Origin: Chitinophagaceae bacterium
GTDB lineage: Bacteria; Bacteroidota; Bacteroidia; Chitinophagales; Chitinophagaceae
Assembly: GCA_947483345.1 (NCBI GenBank)
Contig: CANKNL010000141.1
Location: 1-7,923 of the forward strand
DNA length: 7,923 bases
Direction of reading: 5' to 3'
Part shown: positions 1 to 6,592 of the stretch, one piece after another
Position numbering within the stretch: the stretch's first letter is position 1
Layout: the number at the start of each line of letters is the position of its first letter
Notes under the pieces: generated by a model
Databases searched by the model: none
Seen by the model: the letters and a program-made list of their open reading frames with translations, nothing else
Told to the model about the DNA's origin: nothing
Made by a program: the position numbers and the translations under genes

Positions 1-455
1 CAGGATCTGAGTTTATCCAAAAATTCGAGATCAATCTTTTGCGGCGTATGACGGGCATCAATTAATACAAAAACCATGGTGAGGTTTTCTCTTTTACGCA
101 AATAGTTCTCAATCATCTGTTCCCAACGTCTGCGGCTTCTTATACTAACTTTAGCAAAGCCATAGCCGGGAAGATCGACCAAATACCATTGTTTTCTTTT
201 GGTATCTCCTGACCCTGGTGCGGACTGGTTTGCCTTTGGCGTAGGTACCGAAGAGATTTCAAAATGATTTAATAATTGTGTTTTTCCGGGTGAGCCCGAA
301 GTTTTTGCCAGCTTTTCATTATCGCAAAGCATATTGATCAACGAGGATTTACCGACATTACTGCGGCCAATAAAAGCAAACTCGGGTCTGTCGGGTAAGG
401 GGCATTTTTCATAATCAGGACTACTGATAACATATTTGGCTGATTTGATTTGCAT
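1..455 (-). CDS. engB: EngB/YsxC (YihA) ribosome-biogenesis GTPase, 3' end beyond window
   Basis: This is a TrmE-Era-EngA-EngB-type GTPase. The family acts in the cytoplasm in late assembly of the large ribosomal subunit and is usually essential. My own reading from ATG 455 leftward gives 151 complete codons with no stop. Visible motifs are the P-loop GRSNVGKS (residues 30-37), the G2 segment SPGKTQ (55-60) and G3 DLPGYG (94-99), followed by FAKVS and the VFVLIDARH strand (about 128-136). The G4 TKxD and C-terminal helix lie past the left edge. The start is fixed by the normal N-terminus (about 29 residues before the P-loop) and a promoter box ending 4 nt upstream. Oddity: residues about 67-89, between the G2 region and QWYLVDLPGYG, are about 20 residues longer than usual and rich in P, S, G, K and Q. 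The gene is divergent from ubiE. Family assignment is very secure. Confidence 0.96.
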   Translation of the reverse strand, partial: MQIKSAKYVISSPDYEKCPLPDRPEFAFIGRSNVGKSSLINMLCDNEKLAKTSGSPGKTQLLNHFEISSVPTPKANQSAPGSGDTKRKQWYLVDLPGYGFAKVSIRSRRRWEQMIENYLRKRENLTMVFVLIDARHTPQKIDLEFLDKLRS

Positions 456-458
456 GGC

Positions 459-467
459 GCAAAGATA
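459..467 (-). promoter_or_regulatory. Bacteroidota -7 box of engB, leaderless arrangement
   Basis: Read on the minus strand this is TATCTTTGC. Its first eight bases fit the Bacteroidota primary-sigma -7 consensus TAnnTTTG exactly. The box's last G (460) is only 4 nt from the ATG at 455, so the expected transcription start falls on or next to the start codon. I find no clean TTG -33 element 19-21 nt upstream; the sequence there is GTTAGAG-like. The near-identical spacing at ubiE on the other strand supports the call. Confidence 0.6.
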
Positions 468-540
468 CAGATTGATTTCTCTAACTGATTTTAACAGGCT
501 ATTGCCTTTTACAGCTTGCAATCCTTTAACCGATATCCAG

Positions 541-548
541 TATCTTTG
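541..548 (+). promoter_or_regulatory. Bacteroidota -7 box of ubiE-porT, leaderless arrangement
   Basis: TATCTTTG is an exact match to TAnnTTTG and ends 6 nt before the ATG at 555. A TTG at 516-518 could serve as the -33 element, but the spacer of 22 nt is slightly longer than the usual 19-21. With a start site 5-7 nt past the box, the mRNA would begin at or within a couple of bases of the ATG. There is no room for a ribosome binding site. The same 9-mer lies inverted at 459-467 before engB. Confidence 0.6.
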
Positions 549-554
549 CCACCC

Positions 555-1298
555 ATGACAGATTATGCACACGATACCGTAGTACCTTATAAGTATTCGG
601 AACTTGGTAAAAAACAACAGGTTGCCAGCATGTTTAATGATATTGCATTTCGTTATGATTTCTTAAACCGCTTTCTCAGTGCAGGTATTGATATTAGATG
701 GCGGAAAAAAATGATCAGACAATTAGTGAAAAACAAGCCGCTGTATATATTGGATGTGGCTACCGGTACAGCAGATGTGGCGATTATGGCATCTGGTATA
801 TTAAAGCCTGTAAAAATATGGGGTATTGATATCAGTGATGGCATGCTGGATATGGGTAGAAAAAAAATAGAAAAACTGGGGATGCAAAATACTATAGAAC
901 TGTTAAATGGTGATTGCGAAACAATAAATTTTGAAAATGATTCGTTTGAAGCCGTAACTGTAGCATTTGGCGTACGTAATTTTGAAAACCTGGAAAAAGG
1001 GTTATCAGAAATATTACGGGTTTTAAAACCCGGAGGTAAGTTGGCCGTGCTCGAATTCAGTAAACCTAAATCTGCAGTTGTTAAGGCCATGTATAATCTG
1101 TACATGAAAATTATAACACCCAATTTGGGTAAATTATTTTCAAAAAACCGCCACGCATACCAATATCTCGACGAATCAATCAGCAAATTTCCGGAAGGAA
1201 AAAATTTTACAAATATCCTCGATAATCTGGGATATAGAAACACTTATACTAAACCATTGAGCTTAGGCATATGCAGCATCTATTGCGGAGAAAAATAA
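555..1298 (+). CDS. ubiE: UbiE/MenG demethylmenaquinone C-methyltransferase
   Basis: This SAM-dependent methyltransferase makes menaquinone from demethylmenaquinone; the homologous enzyme also acts in ubiquinone synthesis. Bacteroidota generally use menaquinone, so the menG role is the likely one. From ATG 555 the protein has 247 residues, normal for the family. SAM motif I is LDVATGTADVA (66-76), followed by WGIDIS (89-94). The two UbiE signatures are visible: YDFLNRFLSAGIDIRW (34-49, a variant of the first) and RVLKPGGKLAVLEFS (155-169, an exact fit to the second). An in-frame TTG at 516 would add 13 residues. I reject it because that stretch contains the promoter box and does not look like the family N-terminus. 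The 3' end overlaps the porT-like gene by 28 nt, implying co-transcription and possibly translational coupling. Confidence 0.95.
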   Translation: MTDYAHDTVVPYKYSELGKKQQVASMFNDIAFRYDFLNRFLSAGIDIRWRKKMIRQLVKNKPLYILDVATGTADVAIMASGILKPVKIWGIDISDGMLDMGRKKIEKLGMQNTIELLNGDCETINFENDSFEAVTVAFGVRNFENLEKGLSEILRVLKPGGKLAVLEFSKPKSAVVKAMYNLYMKIITPNLGKLFSKNRHAYQYLDESISKFPEGKNFTNILDNLGYRNTYTKPLSLGICSIYCGEK

Positions 1299-2011
1299 TA
1301 CATACGGGGATAGCTATTTTGTTTTGCCCTTTAATTGGCTTGTCGCAGTTAAGGCAAGAAATTAATCAGGAGGATCATGACGATAAAAAAATTCGTTTTG
1401 GTATAAACCTGGGTGCAAACCGCTCTCATTTCAGTTTTACGCATCATCCGCTTTTTTTACAACAGGCCCCATATGACAGTATTACTGTAATTGAAAGCGT
1501 AAATAGCACCGGTATAAATCTGGCCTGGCTTGTTAACTTTCGTTTGGGTGAGCATTTTGATTTAAGAACCTTTCCGGTTAACCTGACTTTTACAGAAAAG
1601 AACTTTCAATATAATGTCACTTATCCTGATGGACCAGCCGGAGAAGCACGGGTAACAGAAAAAAAAGTACAATCTATTTCATTAAGTATCCCGGTTCAAA
1701 TAAAATTCAGCAGCGACCGGATTAATAATTTTAAAGTATACATGATCGGTGGTGGTAAAGTAGAGTATGATCTTGCTTCAAATGCGGGTGCCAAAAAAGC
1801 TGAGGACAAGATCAAACTAAAAAAATTGGATTATGGTGTTGAAGCAGGTCTTGGCTTTCACTTTTATTTCCCCATGTTTGTTCTAACTCCGGAAGTTAAA
1901 ATGGGTTGGGGCATTGGTAACCTGCACAGCAGGGATACAGACCTGAAATACTCCAAAGTGCTTGATAAAATTAATTCACGAATGATCTCTTTTTCATTAA
2001 CAGTAGAATAA
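1271..2011 (+). CDS. porT: PorT-like outer-membrane beta-barrel protein (type IX secretion)
   Basis: The 246-residue protein starts with a signal peptide: basic LRRK, a hydrophobic stretch TGIAILFCPLIG, and probable cleavage after about GLSQ (residue 26). The rest alternates polar and hydrophobic residues as in small beta-barrels of the OMP_b-brl_2 type. Near the end, LDYGVEAGLGFHFYFPMF (about 186-203) followed by LTPEVKMGWGIGNL recalls PorT, and the chain ends in the strand MISFSLTVE. PorT (SprT in gliding bacteria) is needed for T9SS secretion in Porphyromonas and Flavobacterium. The ATG at 1271 lies inside ubiE, but it is the only start that supplies a complete signal peptide; the next Met is far downstream. 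Length fits PorT. It could be another PorT-family barrel not devoted to T9SS, so the symbol is probable rather than certain. Confidence 0.75.
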   Translation: MQHLLRRKIIHTGIAILFCPLIGLSQLRQEINQEDHDDKKIRFGINLGANRSHFSFTHHPLFLQQAPYDSITVIESVNSTGINLAWLVNFRLGEHFDLRTFPVNLTFTEKNFQYNVTYPDGPAGEARVTEKKVQSISLSIPVQIKFSSDRINNFKVYMIGGGKVEYDLASNAGAKKAEDKIKLKKLDYGVEAGLGFHFYFPMFVLTPEVKMGWGIGNLHSRDTDLKYSKVLDKINSRMISFSLTVE

Positions 2012-2021
2012 AAACAAACTG

Positions 2022-3743
2022 TTAATAGTCGTATCGGCGATTAAACATATTTATACGAATACCTCCTGTAAAAAGTGTTGTGCTACTGGCAGCCGACATA
2101 TTAATTGTTTTATAATGCCGATACAGTCCGGTGATTTCAAAAAATATATTTTCTCTTATTTCATAGGACACCTGCAGGTAGGCATTTAATACCGTGGCTT
2201 TATTTCCACTGCCGATTTTAAATCCATCATTCATGGTGCGGGTAGTATAATCCCTGAAAATATTGCCACCAAAATTTTTCCCGGCACTGTCTAATCCTTT
2301 GTAATAATAAATGCCTTGTAAATACACCTGCCATTTTGGTGCCGGCTGATAACGTATTATACCCATAAACTCCTGGAAGTTTGAACCCAACGGATGCGCC
2401 AGGGGTTGATTGTAATGGGTATAATTGGAAATGGTATCATTATGTGTATAGGTGAATGGTCTAACCCGGTTTGTTTCCAATTGTATGTCTAGGTTGGGAA
2501 CACCAAAGGCATCAATATATTTAAGGCCAACCTGAATACCCCATTTATTAACCCAACTGGTAGGGTTATTTTTGATTTCTGAAAGCACAAATTCATCCAG
2601 CAAAAACTGGCCATACAATTGTGCCTTATGGCCAATATTGGCTTTAAAATCTAAACCGGCAACTGCATTATCAGGGCTTCCAACTGTACCTTCAATATGC
2701 CTGTAAAAAATAATGGGATTCAGGTATTGAAAATCGAACCTGTTTTTTCGTCCAAAGATTACACCTTCAAACAAGCCAATATTAAGCCATTTGGTTACAT
2801 TCATACTCAGGTGATGCATGGCTGCATATTTACGGTCTAATAAACTATCGCCAGCTTTTTTAAACTGGGGCATCAGTTCCATAAATAAATTCTGATAATT
2901 GATTTTCCAGATCCGGGTGTTTAATTTTAAAAACAAATTACTGTTACCATAATCGCTTAAAAATAAACTGCGGTATCCGTTGCCAATAAAATTTTTATCA
3001 TAACCAAACTGAACATCAATGGCACCACCGGCTTTAACCGTAATATAGCCACGGGCATCAAAATAATCGTACCCGCTGGTTTTAAAAGGTTTGTAAAACC
3101 CTACGCCGGGCACGGCCCTGAATTGACTGACCTGCTGCTGAAAAAATTGCGGACCCCTTTCCTGGTTATCCGTTATAAATGTAGAAAATCCAATTTTACG
3201 GCCAATGGTTCCCCTTAGTGTTACCCCTTTGCTGTTTAAGTATATGGGTTTATTGTACCCGGTTTCAATACCCTGTACATATTGAAATACAGGATTCAAC
3301 GCAAGAAAAAAATCTTTTGTCTTAACTTCTAAAAAATTAGGTTTTGTTTTGTAAAAAGTCTTCAGCAACGGTCGCTTACTTTTAAATTCTTTATTTGACC
3401 CTGTTGCCCATTCGCTGTTATTCATTAAAAAACTGGTCAGGTTATATTCGTCAATGGATGTTAGTGCCTGGCTGTTCCAATCCTGATATTTATCCTGGCC
3501 GGTTAAAGTATCTTTATAACCAAGTCTGGCACTGTCTATAAATTCGGTCTGTTCCACAATGTATTTTCTGTTGAATGGCCGTACTGATGAAAAATTAAGG
3601 TTCGTATTCTTTTGCTGCTTAATTTCCATCCGGTCAACAAAATGAATGTCTTTTGATCCGGGTATTAAAAAGGTGGATTGGGCTGTTGCAAATGCAGGGC
3701 AAATAAAAAACAACAGTTTGGTTAAGCTTTTAATAAATTGCAT
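2022..3743 (-). CDS. RemB/Wzi-like outer-membrane beta-barrel protein
   Basis: This 573-residue exported protein starts with the signal peptide MQFIKSLTKLLFFICPAFATAQ. It then has a roughly 130-residue N-terminal part, followed by many amphipathic strands. The block FGYDKNFIGNGYRSLFLSD (246-264), then LKLNTRIWKINYQNLFMEL, is what I recognise from Bacteroidota proteins annotated as gliding-motility protein RemB and from the Wzi capsule-assembly barrel family. The later NYTHYNQPLAHPLGSNF (440-456) is also typical. RemB is an outer-membrane protein linked to Flavobacterium gliding; Wzi proteins bind surface polysaccharide. Which role applies here cannot be read from the sequence. The gene converges on the porT-like gene with 10 bp between the stop codons and no terminator hairpin. 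It is divergent from pyrC across 38 bp, where I find no good -7 box. Family level is fairly sure, function is not. Confidence 0.75.
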   Translation of the reverse strand: MQFIKSLTKLLFFICPAFATAQSTFLIPGSKDIHFVDRMEIKQQKNTNLNFSSVRPFNRKYIVEQTEFIDSARLGYKDTLTGQDKYQDWNSQALTSIDEYNLTSFLMNNSEWATGSNKEFKSKRPLLKTFYKTKPNFLEVKTKDFFLALNPVFQYVQGIETGYNKPIYLNSKGVTLRGTIGRKIGFSTFITDNQERGPQFFQQQVSQFRAVPGVGFYKPFKTSGYDYFDARGYITVKAGGAIDVQFGYDKNFIGNGYRSLFLSDYGNSNLFLKLNTRIWKINYQNLFMELMPQFKKAGDSLLDRKYAAMHHLSMNVTKWLNIGLFEGVIFGRKNRFDFQYLNPIIFYRHIEGTVGSPDNAVAGLDFKANIGHKAQLYGQFLLDEFVLSEIKNNPTSWVNKWGIQVGLKYIDAFGVPNLDIQLETNRVRPFTYTHNDTISNYTHYNQPLAHPLGSNFQEFMGIIRYQPAPKWQVYLQGIYYYKGLDSAGKNFGGNIFRDYTTRTMNDGFKIGSGNKATVLNAYLQVSYEIRENIFFEITGLYRHYKTINMSAASSTTLFTGGIRINMFNRRYDY

Positions 3744-3781
3744 CAGATAATTTTAGTTTAACAAGTAACACTATTCAAGAT

Positions 3782-5182
3782 ATGCAAAAATACCTTTTTA
3801 AAAACATACAGGTTGTAAATGAAGGAAAAATTCAGGCAATGGATATTTTAACCACAGGGGAAAGAATAGAGAAAATGGCCGGAACTATTGAAACAAAATA
3901 TAGAGTTACCGAAATGAGTGGGGAAGGAAAATATCTTTTTCCTGGGGTTATTGACGATCAGGTTCATTTTAGAGAGCCGGGACTAACGCATAAAGCAACT
4001 ATGTATACCGAAAGCAAAGCTGCTGTGGCTGGCGGTGTTACCAGTTTTATGGAAATGCCCAATACAGTACCCAATGCGTTGACTCCACAATTACTGGAAG
4101 ATAAATATACCATTGCAGCCAATAATTCGCTGGCCAATTACTCATTTTTCATGGGCACCAGCAATAACAATGCGGATGAGGTTTTAAAAATGAATGACCA
4201 TAAACAGGATGTATGCGGTGTAAAAATATTCATGGGCTCCAGTACCGGCAATATGCTGGTTGACAGTCATAATGCTTTAGATAAGGTTTTCAGAGAAAGC
4301 GAAATGCTGATTGCCACCCATTGTGAGGATGAAAGAATAATTAAAGCTAATTATGAGCAGATCAAAAAAGAAAAGGGCGAATTATCTCCCGCAGATCATC
4401 CTTTAATCAGAAATGATGAAGCTTGTTTTGAGTCTTCTTTGATAGCCATAAAGTTTGCACAGAAATACAATAGCCGTCTGCATATTTTGCATATCAGCAC
4501 CGAAAAAGAATTACAGCTTTTCGGCAATATGGTACCACTAAAGGAAAAAAGAATTACAGCAGAAGTTTGTGTACATCATTTGCATTTTACAGCCGATGAT
4601 TATGCAGAACTGGGCTATAAAATAAAATGTAACCCGGCTATAAAAGCCGCACACAACAAGGAGGCCTTGTGGAAAGCCCTGCTCGATGACCGTTTGGATG
4701 TTATCGCTACTGATCATGCACCACATACAATATTTGAGAAAGGTTATGGTTCACCTTCGCTAAGTTCAACTCCTCCCCCGATGGGGGAGGTTGGGAGGGG
4801 GCCGGGCGCTTATGAACAGGCCCATGCAGGTTTACCGCTGGTGCAGCATCCGTTGTCATTAATGTTGCATTATCATAAAGCAGGCCGGATAAGCATGGAA
4901 AAAATTGCAGAAAAAATGAGCCATGCTGTTGCAGATTGTTTTCAGATCAGCAACCGGGGTTATATACGCGAAGGCTATTTTGCCGACCTGGTGGTGGTTG
5001 ACAATAATTCACCTTCTACCGTAACCAAAGACAATATTTTTTATAAATGTGGCTGGAGTCCTTTAGAGAATTTTACTTTTCCTGCATCTATAGTAAATAC
5101 ATTTGTAAGTGGTAACATGGTTTATGATAATGGAAAATTTAATGAAACAACAAAGGGCCAACGTTTAAAATTTGATCGTTAA
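3782..5182 (+). CDS. pyrC: Dihydroorotase, class I-like, with in-frame repeat insertion
   Basis: This enzyme cyclises carbamoyl-aspartate to dihydroorotate, the third step of pyrimidine synthesis, in the cytoplasm. The 466-residue amidohydrolase shows DDQVHFREPG (58-67), MEMPNT (90-95, substrate loop), VKIFMGSSTG (147-156, K148 at the usual carboxylated-lysine position), THCED (179-183, H180), HILHIST (234-240, H237) and ATDHAPH (309-315, D311). The C-terminal GYIREGYFADLVVVD is typical of the family. Two oddities stand out. Position 60 is Gln where the first His of the HxH metal motif normally sits. Residues about 321-343 are an extra Gly/Pro-rich segment, so the protein is about 20 residues longer than I expect for Bacteroidota homologues (about 445). 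Without this segment the sequence runs smoothly from TDHAPHTIFEK to YEQAHAGLPLVQHPL. The frame is intact, so the gene looks functional. The MutS-like gene starts 24 bp downstream, probably in the same operon. Confidence 0.93.
   Translation: MQKYLFKNIQVVNEGKIQAMDILTTGERIEKMAGTIETKYRVTEMSGEGKYLFPGVIDDQVHFREPGLTHKATMYTESKAAVAGGVTSFMEMPNTVPNALTPQLLEDKYTIAANNSLANYSFFMGTSNNNADEVLKMNDHKQDVCGVKIFMGSSTGNMLVDSHNALDKVFRESEMLIATHCEDERIIKANYEQIKKEKGELSPADHPLIRNDEACFESSLIAIKFAQKYNSRLHILHISTEKELQLFGNMVPLKEKRITAEVCVHHLHFTADDYAELGYKIKCNPAIKAAHNKEALWKALLDDRLDVIATDHAPHTIFEKGYGSPSLSSTPPPMGEVGRGPGAYEQAHAGLPLVQHPLSLMLHYHKAGRISMEKIAEKMSHAVADCFQISNRGYIREGYFADLVVVDNNSPSTVTKDNIFYKCGWSPLENFTFPASIVNTFVSGNMVYDNGKFNETTKGQRLKFDR
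4742..4810 (+). repeat. In-frame palindromic G/C-rich repeat-like element inside pyrC
   Basis: These 69 nt (a multiple of three) encode the extra residues 321-343 of dihydroorotase. The core is CCTCCCCC (4772-4779), a 3-nt loop, and GGGGGAGG (4783-4790), a perfect 8-bp hairpin. It is followed by a second G-rich arm, GGGAGGGGG (4793-4801). The composition is sharply unlike the AT-leaning gene around it. The pattern resembles the abundant C-run/G-run intergenic palindromic repeats of Bacteroidota genomes, and also, in behaviour, Rickettsia palindromic elements that sit in frame inside genes. The boundaries are inferred from where the dihydroorotase family pattern breaks and resumes, so they are good to a few codons. 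No second copy occurs in this window. Confidence 0.7.
4783..4806 (+). other. Predicted G-quadruplex motif in coding strand of pyrC
   Basis: Four G runs lie close together: G5 (4783-4787), a 5-nt spacer, G3 (4793-4795), a single A, G5 (4797-4801), CC, and G3 (4804-4806). This fits the G3+N1-7 pattern for an intramolecular quadruplex, on the coding strand and so also in the mRNA. It competes with the 8-bp hairpin, which uses the first G run. Actual folding is not shown by sequence alone. Confidence 0.5.
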
Positions 5183-5206
5183 AAATAAAATCCTGAGAAC
5201 AGTGGT

Positions 5207-6523
5207 ATGGAAATAGACAAAACAACACTTGCCGATCTATTAATGTTTAACAGTGGGGAGGAGGTATCGGTATTTGGTAAATTGGACCTGTGCAGTACTT
5301 CCCATGGCAGCGAACAATTGCGGATCAATTTTGCCACGCCTTTAAAAACACAGGCGGAGATTGTTGCAGTACAACAAACCCTAAAGCTCTTTATAAAAAA
5401 ATTGAATCAGTGGCCGGTACAAATAACGAATGGTACAGTGATGGTGGTTGAAAAATTTTTCGATTCCCAGATCAGCCAGATCCCCCCGCATCCTTCTGCT
5501 GTAGAAGCATACAGCTATAAATTATTTCATGGCCCCGACTTTGCTCTGGTTACCTATTCTGCAAAACATTGTTTTGATTTTATTAAAGGGTTTCAGCATT
5601 TACTACAATTATTTTCAGAAGAAAATACACCGGCGCCATTAAAAAAAGTTTTATCAGCGATTGACAGTATCATTAAAAAAGACCAGTTGGCTGTTGTTGA
5701 AAAGTATAAGAATTTTGAAGCGTTACCCCATATACAAATACTGGAGCTTGCACATTTTATACGCTACGGTTACAAACATCATATACTTGATCTGGTGGTG
5801 CTGTATGCTCAGATCGATGCCTGGTATGGTATGGCAAGGGCTATTGAAAATCAGGGATTAGTTTTTCCTGTATTTATTCAAAACGACGAACCTGTAATTG
5901 AAGCTACAGGTTTGTATCATTTGCTGGTAAAGGAACCTGTGGCTTATGAAGTGATGTTGAATCAAAAAACAAATTTTCTGTTTTTAACCGGCGCCAATAT
6001 GGCCGGTAAAAGTACGTTCATTAAATCGGTGGGGGCTTCAGTTTTTTTGGCACATATTGGTATGGGAGTACCTGCACAACAAATGACATTGACTTTATTT
6101 GACGGGATGCTCAGTAATATTAATGTGGTAGATAATATTTCTAAAGGCGAAAGTTATTTTTATAATGAAGTGCAGCGCATTAAAGCCACCATCACCAAAA
6201 TAAGCGATGGTAAAAAGTGGCTGATATTGATTGATGAATTGTTTAAAGGCACCAATGTGCAGGATGCCATGAAGTGCAGCAGCACCGTAATTGAAGGCCT
6301 GTTAAAAATGAAATCCTCGCTCTTCATCCTGTCTACGCATTTGTATGAGATTGGGGAAGGACTTAAAAAATACACCAATATTGATTTTAAATATTTTGAA
6401 ACCTCGGTGATCAAAGACCAACTTCATTTCAGCTATCATTTAAAAGACGGCATCAGCAATGACAGGTTGGGTTATTTGATTTTGAAGAGAGAGGGTGTTG
6501 TGGCTATGTTAGAGAAGATGTAA
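5207..6523 (+). CDS. Short MutS-like ATPase (core plus domain V only)
   Basis: The 438-residue protein has a helical MutS core-like half (about 1-220) and a MutS domain V ABC-type ATPase (about 225-435). Visible are Walker A TGANMAGKST (261-270), the signature region NISKGESYFYNE (310-321), Walker B LILIDELFKGTN (339-350, with catalytic E344) and the His loop STH (376-378). The mismatch-recognition and connector domains of true MutS (about 850 residues) are absent, and there is no SMR endonuclease domain and no membrane segment. ATP hydrolysis looks intact, but a role in mismatch repair should not be assumed. Such short MutS homologues recur in Bacteroidota, with no function known to me. ATG 5207 is the first in-frame start and lies 24 bp after pyrC, suggesting co-transcription. 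I see no strong Shine-Dalgarno sequence. Confidence 0.85.
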   Translation: MEIDKTTLADLLMFNSGEEVSVFGKLDLCSTSHGSEQLRINFATPLKTQAEIVAVQQTLKLFIKKLNQWPVQITNGTVMVVEKFFDSQISQIPPHPSAVEAYSYKLFHGPDFALVTYSAKHCFDFIKGFQHLLQLFSEENTPAPLKKVLSAIDSIIKKDQLAVVEKYKNFEALPHIQILELAHFIRYGYKHHILDLVVLYAQIDAWYGMARAIENQGLVFPVFIQNDEPVIEATGLYHLLVKEPVAYEVMLNQKTNFLFLTGANMAGKSTFIKSVGASVFLAHIGMGVPAQQMTLTLFDGMLSNINVVDNISKGESYFYNEVQRIKATITKISDGKKWLILIDELFKGTNVQDAMKCSSTVIEGLLKMKSSLFILSTHLYEIGEGLKKYTNIDFKYFETSVIKDQLHFSYHLKDGISNDRLGYLILKREGVVAMLEKM

Positions 6524-6592
6524 ATAAATGCTGCTAAATTATATTCTTCTTTCCTATTAAACTTTTTATAACTTTAAGAAAAATTCGTACCC

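Noticed and set aside
516..554. Upstream in-frame TTG start extending ubiE by 13 residues
   Set aside because: The added stretch holds the -7 promoter box and does not resemble the UbiE N-terminus. The ATG at 555 gives the normal length.
653..1243. 196-residue open frame on the minus strand
   Set aside because: It is fully antisense to ubiE, which has clear family motifs, and it shows no recognisable domain. It is a shadow frame.
2012..2021. Bidirectional terminator between the convergent genes
   Set aside because: The gap is only 10 nt (AAACAAACTG-like) with no inverted repeat.
3744..3781. Promoters for pyrC and the RemB-like gene in the 38-bp divergent gap
   Set aside because: Neither strand has a convincing TAnnTTTG with a -33 TTG at proper spacing. 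Only partial matches occur, so no feature is called.
4538..4726. 62-residue minus-strand frame within pyrC
   Set aside because: It is a shadow of the dihydroorotase coding sequence with no own promoter or motif.
4772..4790. The 8-bp G/C hairpin in pyrC as an intrinsic terminator
   Set aside because: It lies in the middle of an open, conserved gene and is followed by G-rich sequence rather than a T run.
5661..5861. 66-residue plus-strand frame within the MutS-like gene
   Set aside because: It is out of frame inside a well-supported gene, and its composition reflects the host frame.
6160..6414. 84-residue minus-strand frame opposite the MutS ATPase domain
   Set aside because: The opposite strand encodes the signature, Walker B and His loop, so this is a shadow.
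6569..6576. TAACTTTA before comM as a -7 promoter box
   Set aside because: It misses the final G of TAnnTTTG, and there is no TTG at the right distance upstream. Read-through from the gene before is equally likely.
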